Notes under the pieces: generated by a model
What the model was told of the DNA's origin: nothing
The model's input: the letters and a program-made list of their open reading frames with translations, nothing else
Databases searched by the model: none
Origin: Alkaliphilus sp. NP8
Lineage (GTDB): Bacteria; Bacillota; Clostridia; Peptostreptococcales; Natronincolaceae
Reading direction: 5' to 3'
Assembly (NCBI GenBank): GCA_015978205.1
Contig: JADWMM010000002.1
Location: forward strand, 98,750 to 162,749
DNA: 64,000 nucleotides
Part shown: positions 32,635 through 44,091 of the stretch, in pieces
Layout: every line of letters starts with the position of its first letter
How positions within the stretch are numbered: the first letter of the stretch is position 1
Position numbers and translations under genes: made by a program

Positions 32635-33592
32635 ACTCTACTGTAGCTGGTGGCTTAGAAGTTATATCATACACTACTCTATTTACTCCATTAACTTCAG
32701 TAACAATTCTTCTTGACATTGTATCTAAAACATCGTATGGTATTCTATACCAACCTGCTGTCATAGCATCTTTACTTGAAATAGCACGAATACCTACAGT
32801 GTGTACATAAGTTCTTTCATCATTAATTACTCCTACACTTTTGATATTTGGTAAAATTGCAAAATATTGCCATATATCATTATCTAAATTAGCATTCTTA
32901 ATTTCTTCGCGAACAATAGCATCTGCTTCTCGTACAACATTTACCTTTTCATCTGTTATTTCTCCTAATACTCTTACACCTAAACCTGGCCCTGGAAAAG
33001 GTTGTCTCCAAACTAATCCCTTAGATAATCCTAACTCTTCTCCAACAAGTCTTACTTCATCTTTATAAAGAAGTTTAACAGGTTCTACTAGTTCAAACTC
33101 TACATCTTCAGGTAATCCACCTACATTATGATGACTTTTTACTAGCTTGTCTCCTTCAGTGCCACTTTCAATAATATCTGGATATATTGTTCCTTGTACT
33201 AAGAAATCAAAGTTACCTAATTTCTTTGATTCTTCCTCAAATACACGTATAAACTGTTCACCTATGATTTTTCTCTTTTTTTCTGGATCATCTACACCTT
33301 TTAGTTCTTTAAAGAAACGTTCTTTTGCATTTATACGAACAAAGTTCATATTAAATTGATTTTTAAATATATCTTCAACAGAATCTGGCTCATTTTTTCT
33401 CATTAAACCATGATCTACAAAAATACAAGTTAAATTATCACCAATAGCCTTATGAACTAATACTGCTGCTACTGAAGAATCTACTCCACCAGATAAAGCA
33501 CAAATAGCCTTTTTATCTCCTACTTTATTTCTAATCTCATTAACTTGTTCCTCTATATAGGACTTTACGTTTATATTTCTTTCTTCTCTCAT
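32627..33592 (-). CDS. guaA: GMP synthase ATP-pyrophosphatase subunit, lacking the N-terminal glutamine amidotransferase domain
   Basis: [40 protein letters not shown] ... [15 protein letters not shown] ... [10 protein letters not shown]; protein begins about 27 aa before SGGVDSS; guaB ends only about 16 nt upstream. Confidence 0.92.
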   Translation of the reverse strand: MREERNINVKSYIEEQVNEIRNKVGDKKAICALSGGVDSSVAAVLVHKAIGDNLTCIFVDHGLMRKNEPDSVEDIFKNQFNMNFVRINAKERFFKELKGVDDPEKKRKIIGEQFIRVFEEESKKLGNFDFLVQGTIYPDIIESGTEGDKLVKSHHNVGGLPEDVEFELVEPVKLLYKDEVRLVGEELGLSKGLVWRQPFPGPGLGVRVLGEITDEKVNVVREADAIVREEIKNANLDNDIWQYFAILPNIKSVGVINDERTYVHTVGIRAISSKDAMTAGWYRIPYDVLDTMSRRIVTEVNGVNRVVYDITSKPPATVEWE

Positions 33593-33607
33593 ATTTATCA
33601 TCCTTTC

Positions 33608-35083
<1,476 letters not shown>

Positions 35084-35127
35084 TTATAATTTTTAAGCAA
35101 TAGTTATTTGATTTTAAATATTAAAAA

Positions 35128-35182
35128 ATCCGTTTAATAATTTCACTCTGAAAATATCAATGAGTGAAATTATTAAACGGAT
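35128..35182 (-). terminator. Expression-platform terminator of the guaB riboswitch
   Basis: Minus strand ATCCGTTTAATAATTTCACTCA...AGTGAAATTATTAAACGGATTTTTT, 20 bp or longer stem. Confidence 0.9.
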
Positions 35183-35283
35183 CTAATAGTATGAATTATG
35201 ACTATATAAAATCTATACCAAAATATATACAGCTTATGGTGTAAATTTATGAGTATTATTAGATTCACAGTAAAATAATTTCA

Positions 35284-35350
35284 CTCATAGTCGAATGTTT
35301 TTTGGCCATTCGGTAGATACTTCCGAACCATATTATCGGTATTATATGAG
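35284..35350 (-). promoter_or_regulatory. Purine (guanine-class, C74) riboswitch aptamer upstream of guaB
   Basis: Minus strand CTCATATAATACCGATAATATGGTTCGGAAGTATCTACCGAATGGCCAAAAAACATTCGACTATGAG. Confidence 0.9.
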
Positions 35351-35671
35351 TATTGCTAAAAAATATACTATACTTCATTTATTTTGTTCACACTAAAATA
35401 TCAAATTATAGATACATTGTCAAGTAGTTTTATTTATGTTGTTATATTTATAATGTTTAGAATTAACATATACTTATACATGTTTATTTTAAATGTTAGT
35501 ATATTTATATGCTAATTAAGAATATTAGCATACAGTTTTATTTTTTTTGTTTATGTTATCAAAACAATATATTACTGTAACTGTATTGTTTTCCAGTTAT
35601 ATATTCTTTTTTATTTCAAATAATAATACAGGAATGAAAAAAAGATATTTTTAAAGGAGGTAATTTTTATA

Positions 35672-35914
35672 ATGGCAAATAATATGCAAAATCAAAATAA
35701 TACTTTAGCTAATCAAGGAAGTAAAAAACTTGATTCTAACAATTTAAAAGTTTTAGAGGATCAATTAAATTATGAATCTTTATTAGCTAAAAAATTTAGT
35801 AATTATGCTACTGGTTGTAATGACACAGAACTAAAGAATCTTTGTGAACAAGCATCTCAACAGCATAAACAACATTATAACGAATTATTAAACTATTTAA
35901 ATTCTCATCAATAA
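35672..35914 (+). CDS. Small coat/ferritin-like-type protein (80 aa)
   Basis: RBS aaaggagg; Q/N-rich, KVLEDQLNYESLLAKKFSNYATGCNDTELKNLCEQASQQHKQHYNELLNYL helical hairpin. Confidence 0.65.
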   Translation: MANNMQNQNNTLANQGSKKLDSNNLKVLEDQLNYESLLAKKFSNYATGCNDTELKNLCEQASQQHKQHYNELLNYLNSHQ

Positions 35915-35951
35915 TTCATATAAACAAGATAATATATAAGGAGGTTTTATA

Positions 35952-36233
35952 ATGCAAATGAATCAATCTGGACTTACTGAAAAAGAATTAATGAATGATT
36001 TATTAACTTCAGAAAAACAAGTGACTTCTGCATATAATACAGGAATAACTGAATCTTCTTGTCAAAACTTAAGGCAACATTTAACTAAATGTTTAACAGA
36101 TTCTCAACAAATTCAATATCAAATATTTGATGCTATGAAACAAAGAGGTTGGTACCAAACTAAACCTGCTGCAAGTCAAGATGTACAAAATGCAAAAACT
36201 AAATATAATCAAATGATGAATGAACTTCAGTAA
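35952..36233 (+). CDS. CotF-family spore coat-like protein (93 aa)
   Basis: LTEKELMNDLLTSEKQVTSAYNTGITESSCQNLRQHLTKCLTDSQQIQYQIFDAMKQRGWYQTKPA, a CotF-type pattern. Confidence 0.8.
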   Translation: MQMNQSGLTEKELMNDLLTSEKQVTSAYNTGITESSCQNLRQHLTKCLTDSQQIQYQIFDAMKQRGWYQTKPAASQDVQNAKTKYNQMMNELQ

Positions 36234-36236
36234 TTT

Positions 36237-36263
36237 AAAAAAGGTGGATTATCCACCTTTTTT
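36237..36263 (+). terminator. Intrinsic terminator
   Basis: AAAAAAGGTGGATTATCCACCTTTTTTT. Confidence 0.9.
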
Positions 36264-36293
36264 TATATTAATGTAAATATTTATTTTTTATAT

Positions 36294-37121
36294 TTACTTA
36301 AACTTGATTACTAATTTATCAGCTATTTGTTCAAATGTGTCACTTTTATATTCATATACTTTTCCTGCATCTGATAGTTCTGTAAACTCTTTTACTATTG
36401 GAATTTTTCCTAGAAAATCTATATTTAGTTCTTTACTTACTTCTTCTGTTTTTCCTTCTCCAAATAGATAATATGGCTCTGGATATGATGGAGGTTGAAC
36501 ATAACTCATATTTTCTATTAAACCTACAACCGGTATATTCATTTTTTCTGTCATTTTAATTCCTTTATTTACTATCATAGATACAAGACTTTGTGGAGAT
36601 GTAACCATAACAATTCCTTCTACAGGTATAGATTGCATTACTGTAAGAGCTACATCTCCAGTTCCAGGAGGAAAATCAATTAATAAATAATCTAGCTCAC
36701 CCCATACAACATCTGTCCAAAATTGTTTTACTACTCCACCTATTACAGGTCCTCTCCAAATTACAGGTTCTGTTTCGTTAGGAAGTAGTAAATTCATTGA
36801 CATTACTTTTACATTATTTAAAGCAACTTCTGGTAAAATTCCTTCTTCAGATTGCTTTGCAGGTTCTTTTAGTCCAAATAGTTTAGGTATACTAGGTCCT
36901 GTTATATCTGCATCTAAAACCCCTACAGAGTAACCTTTACTAGATAATGTAGAAGCCAACATAGCAGTAACTGAAGATTTACCTACTCCTCCCTTACCAC
37001 TCATAATTCCAATAACATTTTTAATTTTACTATATTTGTTTTCTTTTTCTGGTACAATACAACTATTTGAAGCACATTTACCATCAACATTTTCTGAACA
37101 ACTATTACACTTCTCACTCAT
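36294..37121 (-). CDS. Mrp/NBP35-family Fe-S cluster carrier ATPase
   Basis: IGIMSGKGGVGKSSVTAMLASTLSSKG deviant Walker A; CxxC-containing N-terminus; start trimmed to MSEKC. Confidence 0.92.
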   Translation of the reverse strand: MSEKCNSCSENVDGKCASNSCIVPEKENKYSKIKNVIGIMSGKGGVGKSSVTAMLASTLSSKGYSVGVLDADITGPSIPKLFGLKEPAKQSEEGILPEVALNNVKVMSMNLLLPNETEPVIWRGPVIGGVVKQFWTDVVWGELDYLLIDFPPGTGDVALTVMQSIPVEGIVMVTSPQSLVSMIVNKGIKMTEKMNIPVVGLIENMSYVQPPSYPEPYYLFGEGKTEEVSKELNIDFLGKIPIVKEFTELSDAGKVYEYKSDTFEQIADKLVIKFK

Positions 37122-37304
37122 CTTTAGTTCCTCCAATATCTATATGTTTTTTATTAATTTTATATAATATATATTTTTAAAAATATATATTAATTATATA
37201 CCTTAAGCAATACTTAATGCAAGAAATCTAATTTATGTGGACTTTTTTAAAAAAATAGTAAACTAATCCTTAGTTTAAAACTATTTAGAATAATTTATGT
37301 AATC

Positions 37305-37351
37305 TTTACAAATAATTATATTAGGCTATGCCTAATATAATTATTTGTAAA
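37305..37351. repeat. Perfect 22-bp inverted repeat with 3-nt loop, abutting the RBS of the downstream gene
   Basis: TTTACAAATAATTATATTAGGC-tat-GCCTAATATAATTATTTGTAAA immediately before aggag. Confidence 0.85.
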
Positions 37352-37365
37352 GGAGTGTTTATAAT

Positions 37366-37743
37366 ATGTCTGAAGAAAGAAACCGAAATAGAAATAGAGC
37401 TCAAGAATCCGATAGCTGGACTGGTTTAATTTTGAGAGTAATCCTTTCTGCTATTGTATTATCCATTGCAGCATTCCTTACTCCTGGTTTTTCTATACAA
37501 GGAATTTGGTCTGTTTTAATGGCTGCAGTAGTTATTTCAGTTGCTGATTATTTAATTCAAAGATTTACAGGATTAGATGCTTCACCTTTTGGTAGAGGTA
37601 TCGTTGGATTTATAATAGCAGCTATAGTACTTTATGCTACTCAACTTTTAGTTCCTGATATGAGTGTTACATTTTGGGGCGCAGTTATCGGTTCTTTAAT
37701 GATCGGTATAATCGACATTATTATTCCTGGAAAAACTGTTTAG
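37366..37743 (+). CDS. Phage-holin-4-like (YvlD-type) membrane protein
   Basis: Four TM segments; SAIVLSIAAFLTPGFSIQGIWSVLMAAVVISVADYLI...GSLMIGIIDIIIPG. Confidence 0.7.
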   Translation: MSEERNRNRNRAQESDSWTGLILRVILSAIVLSIAAFLTPGFSIQGIWSVLMAAVVISVADYLIQRFTGLDASPFGRGIVGFIIAAIVLYATQLLVPDMSVTFWGAVIGSLMIGIIDIIIPGKTV

Positions 37744-37909
37744 TAGCATTAAGCTATTTACTTAATTAAAAAACTGTAAAACCCTACATAAATTGATTAT
37801 GGGATTTATATCAAAATATGTGCAGTTAAAGTTTTACTTTTCTAAGGGTTAGACATAGAATTGTATTATATTCAAATCACTAAAATGTCTAGCCCTTGTA
37901 TTATATAAA

Positions 37910-38083
37910 TTATAAATTTCTACTACTGGTATTTTGCTCTATTACTTTTTCTATAGAAATAATACTCATAGTTTCTGGTTGTTTAAATTTATAATAATTT
38001 AATACTAAAGCTAATATTATAAGTGTAATTACTAATATACAAATTCTAATAAACCAATATTTCTTAAAAATTAATACTCTCAA
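37910..38083 (-). CDS. Small single-TM protein (57 aa), absent from supplied ORF track
   Basis: Own translation: MRVLIFKKYWFIRICILVITLIILALVLNYYKFKQPETMSIISIEKVIEQNTSSRNL; TTG start preceded by ggaggg. Confidence 0.5.
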   Translation of the reverse strand: MRVLIFKKYWFIRICILVITLIILALVLNYYKFKQPETMSIISIEKVIEQNTSSRNL

Positions 38084-38283
38084 TTACAACCCTCCTTTAC
38101 TATCTATAATTAGATTTACCTTCTATTTTAATCTCGATTATATGTTTACCTATATTATATGTATTAACTAATTTGTCCTATGACTTAATTTTAAAATAAA
38201 TTCATATAAATAACGACAAATATTACCAGAGTATGATTATTTCCTGGGAAATTTGCATTTTTTCAATAAAAAATTCGTATTAT

Positions 38284-38348
38284 GCTGTCGCACAGACTCA
38301 TGGCGCACTCAATTTTTAACATTCGTCAAAATTTCAAGTGCTTAAAAT
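38284..38348. repeat. Copy B of the structured intergenic repeat
   Basis: Shared 20- and 21-nt exact blocks with copy A at 32040-32093. Confidence 0.75.
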
Positions 38349-38411
38349 ATTACTAACTTTCCACTTATTCATAAGGTCATTAGCTGTTAAATTAGTTATG
38401 CTTTTTTATAC

Positions 38412-38447
38412 AAAAAACACCTCAACATTTATTATTTGAGGTGTTTT
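38412..38447. terminator. Intrinsic terminator
   Basis: AAAACACCTCAA / TTGAGGTGTTTT. Confidence 0.75.
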
Positions 38448-38610
38448 GTCTATTATTGATAAATAAAATATTTAATATCTCTATCTAATGTTTTAATTGT
38501 CGAAATAATCTCTACTCTTGAACCAAGTATTAATTTTCTATTATATAATGTATACTCAATATAATTTTCTTAATCTTCACATAATCTCAGTACATGTATT
38601 TAAAAGTACA

Positions 38611-39912
38611 TTAGTTCCATTTCCTATTAAATTTAAACAGCAGCTTTGTGTATACCTTCACTGCTGTGCCCAATACCGATTCATCAAAATCAAATTTTTC
38701 ATTGTGGTGTCCCGCAGCAATTTTAGTACCAAATACCATATACGAAGATTTACCACCTTTTTTTTGAACCTTATCCATCATAAAGCTGGCATCTTCACTG
38801 CCTCCTAATATTTTATTAGGTATTATATTCTTTATTTCTTTAATTTGCAAAACCTCTTTTTCTATGACTTTAGAAAAGTTTTCATCGCAATTTACAGTAA
38901 TTGATTCTCCCATTTTCTTTATAATGATATTTAAATCATACATATTAGCAATGTTTTCTAATATATTTATAGTTTTTCTATATACATATTCATTAAGATC
39001 TGAATTCTCTCCCCTTGTTTCTATCTTCATTAAAGCATTTGGAGCAATTACATTTCTTCCAACACCAGCATTTAAAACCCCTACATTTACCCTGGTAACA
39101 CCATCTTTATGTGGAGGTATAGCATGTATATTTAATACCGCAGCAGACGCAGCCAGTAGTGCATTATTACCTTCATTAGGTGCAGCTCCAGCATGTGATC
39201 CCTTACCTTTGTATTCTACATCAATCTTTGTAGTAGATAAAAAATCCTTTGTCATTGGTGCAAAGCTTCCAGATTCCAAATTAAAGCCTAAATGACCTGT
39301 AAGAAAATAATCTACATCATTAACTACACCTTTATGTACTATAGCCTTTGCCCCTCTTACTCCTTCTTCTGCCGGTTGAAAAATAAGCTTAATTTTCCCT
39401 TTTAATTCTTTTTTATATCTTATTATTGTATGAGCTAACCCAAGACCTATAGCTGCATGGCCATCATGTCCACATGCATGCATCATTCCTTTATTTACAG
39501 AACAATATCCTTCTACATAAGGTCTATGATCTTCTTCTGTAGATTCGATAACATCATTAGCATCTATGTCAAATCTAAAGGCAATAGTTGGGCCTTCTAT
39601 TTTAGTATCTAATACAGCTACTACTCCAGTATAACCTTTCATTTTATCTATAATTTCTTTTGAAGCCCCTTGCTTTATTGCTCTATCAATTTGCTCTTTA
39701 ACATAATTATCATTTCCTCTACCCATTACAACTGATGGCTCTATAATATCTAATCCATAATATAAATCATATCCTAAATCTTCTAATATCTGAATAATTT
39801 TAGATGTACTTCTAAATTCACTCCACCCAGATTCAGCATATTTATGAAAGTCTCTCCTATAGTTTATTAACTTTTTTTCTATACTGTCAATGTAGTTGAA
39901 TTTATCATTCAT
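38611..39912 (-). CDS. M20-family amidohydrolase, AbgA-like
   Basis: GMMHACGHDGHAAIGLGLA; IFQPAEEGVRGAKA; length and insert resemble aminobenzoyl-glutamate hydrolase subunit A. Confidence 0.85.
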   Translation of the reverse strand: MNDKFNYIDSIEKKLINYRRDFHKYAESGWSEFRSTSKIIQILEDLGYDLYYGLDIIEPSVVMGRGNDNYVKEQIDRAIKQGASKEIIDKMKGYTGVVAVLDTKIEGPTIAFRFDIDANDVIESTEEDHRPYVEGYCSVNKGMMHACGHDGHAAIGLGLAHTIIRYKKELKGKIKLIFQPAEEGVRGAKAIVHKGVVNDVDYFLTGHLGFNLESGSFAPMTKDFLSTTKIDVEYKGKGSHAGAAPNEGNNALLAASAAVLNIHAIPPHKDGVTRVNVGVLNAGVGRNVIAPNALMKIETRGENSDLNEYVYRKTINILENIANMYDLNIIIKKMGESITVNCDENFSKVIEKEVLQIKEIKNIIPNKILGGSEDASFMMDKVQKKGGKSSYMVFGTKIAAGHHNEKFDFDESVLGTAVKVYTKLLFKFNRKWN

Positions 39913-40049
39913 TATATCTCTCCTATTTCTTTAAGAAATTTAACGTAGATTTTACCATTAACTCTAATATTACGGAGGTAATTTTTTACACTATTTTTTT
40001 CTAATTTTAAAGTTCTATGTTATTCGTTTTTGTTTGAGTAAACATACTA

Positions 40050-42038
40050 CTATATCTTAAACTTTGATATAATAGACTGTAAATCTTGTGCAAGCTTTGC
40101 TAATCCCTCACTAGCACTAGAGATTTGTTCCATAGATGCTGCTTGCTCTTCCATAGATGCTGAAACTTCTTCAGTAGAAGCTAAATTTTCTTCAGCAATA
40201 GAAGCAAGGCTTTGAAGAGTATCTAAAATTTCTTCTTTCATTTCTTCCGTTTCTTTACCTGAAACATTAAGCTTTTCTATGACCTTTTCTATTTCTTTCA
40301 TTGATTCAGCTATTAATGTAAACTTCTCTTTATTATTTACTACACTATTTGACTGTTCTATAGATATAGTAGCCACCCTTTCTACTACCTTTACTGCATT
40401 TTCTGCATTACTTTGAAGTTCAATTAACACTTCATCTATAGCACCTGTAGATAAAGTAGATTGTTCTGCCAGTTTTCTAATTTCATCTGCTACTACTGCA
40501 AATCCACGTCCTGATTCTCCAGCTCTTGCAGCTTCAATAGCTGCATTGAGTGCTAGTAGATTTGTCTGCTCAGATATTGATGAAATAACACTACTTGCTT
40601 GCCCTATTTTTTCTGAACTTTCATTTGTATTTAATATTACTTCTTGAATTTCTCTTATAGAAGAAGTGCTTTCCTCTGTAATTTTTGATAAGTTTTCAAC
40701 TTCTGATAATCCTAATTTCACTGAATTTATCGCTTTTAAAGAAGCTTCATTTATTTCTTTTATATATACTTGATCTGTTTCTATAACTTCACCCAATCTA
40801 CTTGCTTTTAAAGAACCTTCTTCAGTATTTTGAGCTTGATTTGAAGCTCCATTTGCTACTTCTTCTATAGAATTGGCTACTTTCTCAATAGATACTGATG
40901 ATTCCTCAGAGGTTGCAGTCAATTCTTCTGAAGAAGCAGCTACTTGATCTGAATATTGATTTATCTCATTTATTATATTTCTTAAATTATGAATAATATT
41001 TTGCATAGCTTGTGCTAAAATACCTATCTCATCCTTTTTATTAATAAGGTTACTATTAATATCCTCAGTAATATCTAGCTGTGATAGTTTTTGAGCACTT
41101 TCCTTAATTTTAATAATAGGCTTTGCAATTGAATTCCCGATTATAGATGTAACAGCTATACTTATTAATAAAACTACAGCAAGAACTACTAAATTTCTTT
41201 TTTGCATTTCTGGTATTGCGGACAATACCTCTTCTTGGTTAGCTGTAGTTACTATAATCCATTCAGTATCTTCTATAGGTGAATACCCAGCATATAAATC
41301 CTCTCCATCTACTGAGTAACTATAAACTCCACTTTTTTTATCTAGTATTTCATTTACTAAATTTGCAGATGATTTATAGTTAGAATCTTTCTGTGCTGCT
41401 TTTATTGCATTAAATTTACTCTCTACCATATCTTTATCTCTATGAGCAACTATAGTTCCTTCTGAATCTATTACATATGCGTATCCATTTTCTCCATAAG
41501 TCATGTTACTAATAACATCGCTTAAAGAACTTCCTTCACGCATACCAATTAAAGCGCCTACTATTTCATCCCCATTTTTAATAGAAGTAGCATACATTAT
41601 AACTTGTTTACCAGTTAATTCACTAGTCCTTAAATTAGATATATATGTATTGCCTTTTAAAGCTTCTTGTACAAAATCTCTATCACTTAATTGATTAGTT
41701 GTTCCGTCAGTAAAATTCGTATTACCATTAAGATTAACCACACCTATTTTAATAAAATTAGTTCTTTTTATCTGGGTTTTAAGTATAGGTTTTTGTATTT
41801 CCCAATCCATACTTTCAATATCTACTCTATTAGCTATCATCTCTAAAGCTTTTTTTTGAGTTTCAATTTTGCTATTTACTAAATCAGCACTCCTTACGGA
41901 TATTTCACTTAATGATTGTTCTGCTTCTTCTGTTAATGAGTCACCTGCTATTACTGTTGAAATACCTCCTATTACAACAGATGATATTAAAATCAGTATA
42001 CAAAAATAAAGAATTAATTTATTTTTTATGCTTTTCAT
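40050..42038 (-). CDS. Methyl-accepting chemotaxis protein (dCACHE, HAMP, signalling domain)
   Basis: [43 protein letters not shown]; two TM segments flanking an extracellular sensor. Confidence 0.95.
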   Translation of the reverse strand: MKSIKNKLILYFCILILISSVVIGGISTVIAGDSLTEEAEQSLSEISVRSADLVNSKIETQKKALEMIANRVDIESMDWEIQKPILKTQIKRTNFIKIGVVNLNGNTNFTDGTTNQLSDRDFVQEALKGNTYISNLRTSELTGKQVIMYATSIKNGDEIVGALIGMREGSSLSDVISNMTYGENGYAYVIDSEGTIVAHRDKDMVESKFNAIKAAQKDSNYKSSANLVNEILDKKSGVYSYSVDGEDLYAGYSPIEDTEWIIVTTANQEEVLSAIPEMQKRNLVVLAVVLLISIAVTSIIGNSIAKPIIKIKESAQKLSQLDITEDINSNLINKKDEIGILAQAMQNIIHNLRNIINEINQYSDQVAASSEELTATSEESSVSIEKVANSIEEVANGASNQAQNTEEGSLKASRLGEVIETDQVYIKEINEASLKAINSVKLGLSEVENLSKITEESTSSIREIQEVILNTNESSEKIGQASSVISSISEQTNLLALNAAIEAARAGESGRGFAVVADEIRKLAEQSTLSTGAIDEVLIELQSNAENAVKVVERVATISIEQSNSVVNNKEKFTLIAESMKEIEKVIEKLNVSGKETEEMKEEILDTLQSLASIAEENLASTEEVSASMEEQAASMEQISSASEGLAKLAQDLQSIISKFKI

Positions 42039-42251
42039 AAAACTTCCTCCTAATAAAAAAATAATTATACATTAAAATTAATATACTTTATATGTTTAAA
42101 TTAATATTTATACTTTAATGATTATTATATGGGTTATATTGCCAAACTACATATTATCTCATATTACTTTTATATGCAACATTTTTTCTATAATTGGATT
42201 TATAATATTTTGGTTTTTATCATAAAAATAATAAGCTTTTTTAAACAAAAA

Positions 42252-42292
42252 AAAATAAAACATCAAAGGAAAATTCCTCTGACATTTTATTC
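42252..42292 (-). terminator. Terminator downstream of rpsI
   Basis: TAAAAcATCAAAGGaaaattCCTCTGAcATTTTA imperfect stem with A/T tracts. Confidence 0.6.
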
Positions 42293-42343
42293 TTTTTAAG
42301 CAAATATTGTAACTCCATAATATTGTATATATATGATAAAATA

Positions 42344-42736
42344 TTATCTCTTTGAGAATTGTGGAGAACGTCTTGCTTTCTTTAAACCATATTTCTTTCT
42401 TTCTTTAGCTCTTGCATCTCTAGTTAAGAAACCAGCTTTTTTAAGAGCTCCTCTTAATTCACTGTCAGACTTTATTAGTGCTCTAGCAATTCCGTGTCTT
42501 AAAGCACCTGCTTGTCCTGTGTATCCACCACCTGTTACTGTTGCGATTACATCAAACTTGCTTAATGTATCTGTTAATGTTAAAGGTGATTTAATATCTC
42601 TCTTTAAAGTATCATATTTAAAATATTCTTCAATATCTCTCTTGTTTACTTTAATATTTCCTTCACCAGGAACTAATCTTACTCTAGCTATAGATTGTTT
42701 TCTTCTACCTGTTCCATAATAAGCTACCTTTGCCAT
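42344..42736 (-). CDS. rpsI: 30S ribosomal protein S9
   Basis: [16 protein letters not shown]...[21 protein letters not shown]-type ending. Confidence 0.98.
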   Translation of the reverse strand: MAKVAYYGTGRRKQSIARVRLVPGEGNIKVNKRDIEEYFKYDTLKRDIKSPLTLTDTLSKFDVIATVTGGGYTGQAGALRHGIARALIKSDSELRGALKKAGFLTRDARAKERKKYGLKKARRSPQFSKR

Positions 42737-42763
42737 CCATAACTCCTCCTTTCAAATTTCCTC

Positions 42764-43192
42764 TTATATATCTAATACTTCTGGTTTTTGAGCATCGTGA
42801 TCGTGGTTTGGACCAGCGTATACTTTTAACTTTGTAAGCATTTGTCTTCCTAATCTATTCTTTGGAAGCATACCTTTTACTGAATTTAAAATAAGTTTTT
42901 CAGGCTTTTCAGCAAGCATTCTTCTGAATGAAATTTGTTTTAATCCACCTGGATGTCCAGTATGGTAAGTATAGAAAGATTGATCTAATTTCTTACCAGT
43001 TAAAGTTACCTTTTCTGCATTAACAACTATTACAAAGTCACCAGTATCTACGTATGGAGTAAATTCTGGTTTGTTTTTTCCTCTTAAAATTGTAGCGATT
43101 TCTGTTGAAAGTCTACCTAAAGTTTTACCTTCAGCATCAACAACATACCATTTTCTTTCAACTTCATTTGGCTTTGCCATGTATGATTTCAT
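42764..43192 (-). CDS. rplM: 50S ribosomal protein L13
   Basis: [26 protein letters not shown]. Confidence 0.98.
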   Translation of the reverse strand: MKSYMAKPNEVERKWYVVDAEGKTLGRLSTEIATILRGKNKPEFTPYVDTGDFVIVVNAEKVTLTGKKLDQSFYTYHTGHPGGLKQISFRRMLAEKPEKLILNSVKGMLPKNRLGRQMLTKLKVYAGPNHDHDAQKPEVLDI

Positions 43193-43199
43193 TGCTTTC

Positions 43200-43315
43200 C
43201 CTCCTTGTTACTAATCAGTTTCAAATATCTTATTGTATTTGTCACGTTCTATATATGCGTCAAGATCCGGGGCAGTGGATCATATCTACACACTCTAATA
43301 TATTGTAATACAATG
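43200..43315 (-). promoter_or_regulatory. Structured leader of rplM-rpsI (L13 leader-like)
   Basis: Minus strand ...GATCCactgccccGGATCttgacgcatatatagaacgtgacaaat... between truA and rplM; location matches known L13 leaders. Confidence 0.5.
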
Positions 43316-43318
43316 AGC

Positions 43319-44083
43319 CTAGTGTGTCAAGGGATAAAACACTTTATCTAAAAATAATCCTTGTGGTGGCGCTGTATGCCCTGATAAGCTTCTATCCTTG
43401 ATTTCAAGAATTTTATTTATATGATCTACAGGCATTTTTCCACTTCCTATTTCTAGCAAAGTTCCAGTAATAATCCTAACCATGTTATACAGAAATCCAT
43501 TACCTTCTATATGAATATATACACTATTATCTTTATTTATAATATCTAATTTATGAATAGTTCTCACAGTATCTTCTACACTACTACCACTAGACATAAA
43601 TCCTCTAAAATCATGAGTTCCTAATAACAGCTTAGCTGCCTTCTCCATTTTTTCATAGTCTAATTTACTATAAACATGGTAACTATAATTTCTAAGTATT
43701 GCACTTCTATATCTATTTCTATATATCCTATATATATATCGCTTACCTATGGCATTGTACCTGGCATGAAACCCTTTAGGCATTTCCTTTGCATTAACAA
43801 TAGAAATATCCTTTGGTAAATTACTATTAAGAGCTAAAGGTAATCTGTCTATTGGAATATTACTATCCATATTAAAAGTTGCGACTTGGCCATATGCATG
43901 AACTCCTGCATCTGTTCGTCCTGATCCGTTAATAGTAATATCTTTTCCAGTAAGCTTTTTTAAAACTTTCATTATTTCTCCCTGCACAGTTCTAGCATTA
44001 GGCTGTACCTGCCACCCACTATAGTTTGTACCATCATATTCAATTTCAATCATGATATTTTTCATCATACCATTCCTATCCAC
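43319..44083 (-). CDS. truA: tRNA pseudouridine synthase A
   Basis: IEYDGTNYSGWQVQPNARTVQGE; GRTDAGVHAYGQ. Confidence 0.96.
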   Translation of the reverse strand: MDRNGMMKNIMIEIEYDGTNYSGWQVQPNARTVQGEIMKVLKKLTGKDITINGSGRTDAGVHAYGQVATFNMDSNIPIDRLPLALNSNLPKDISIVNAKEMPKGFHARYNAIGKRYIYRIYRNRYRSAILRNYSYHVYSKLDYEKMEKAAKLLLGTHDFRGFMSSGSSVEDTVRTIHKLDIINKDNSVYIHIEGNGFLYNMVRIITGTLLEIGSGKMPVDHINKILEIKDRSLSGHTAPPQGLFLDKVFYPLTH

Positions 44084-44091
44084 CTATAATA

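Noticed and set aside
37366-37743. Prophage remnant suggested by holin-like protein
   Set aside because: YvlD/holin-4-like proteins are common chromosomal membrane proteins; no other phage genes nearby.
38864-39295. Plus-strand 143-aa ORF
   Set aside because: Antisense shadow of the M20 amidohydrolase gene, no RBS or homology-like motifs.
42333-42719. Plus-strand 128-aa ORF over rpsI
   Set aside because: Antisense shadow of a ribosomal protein gene.
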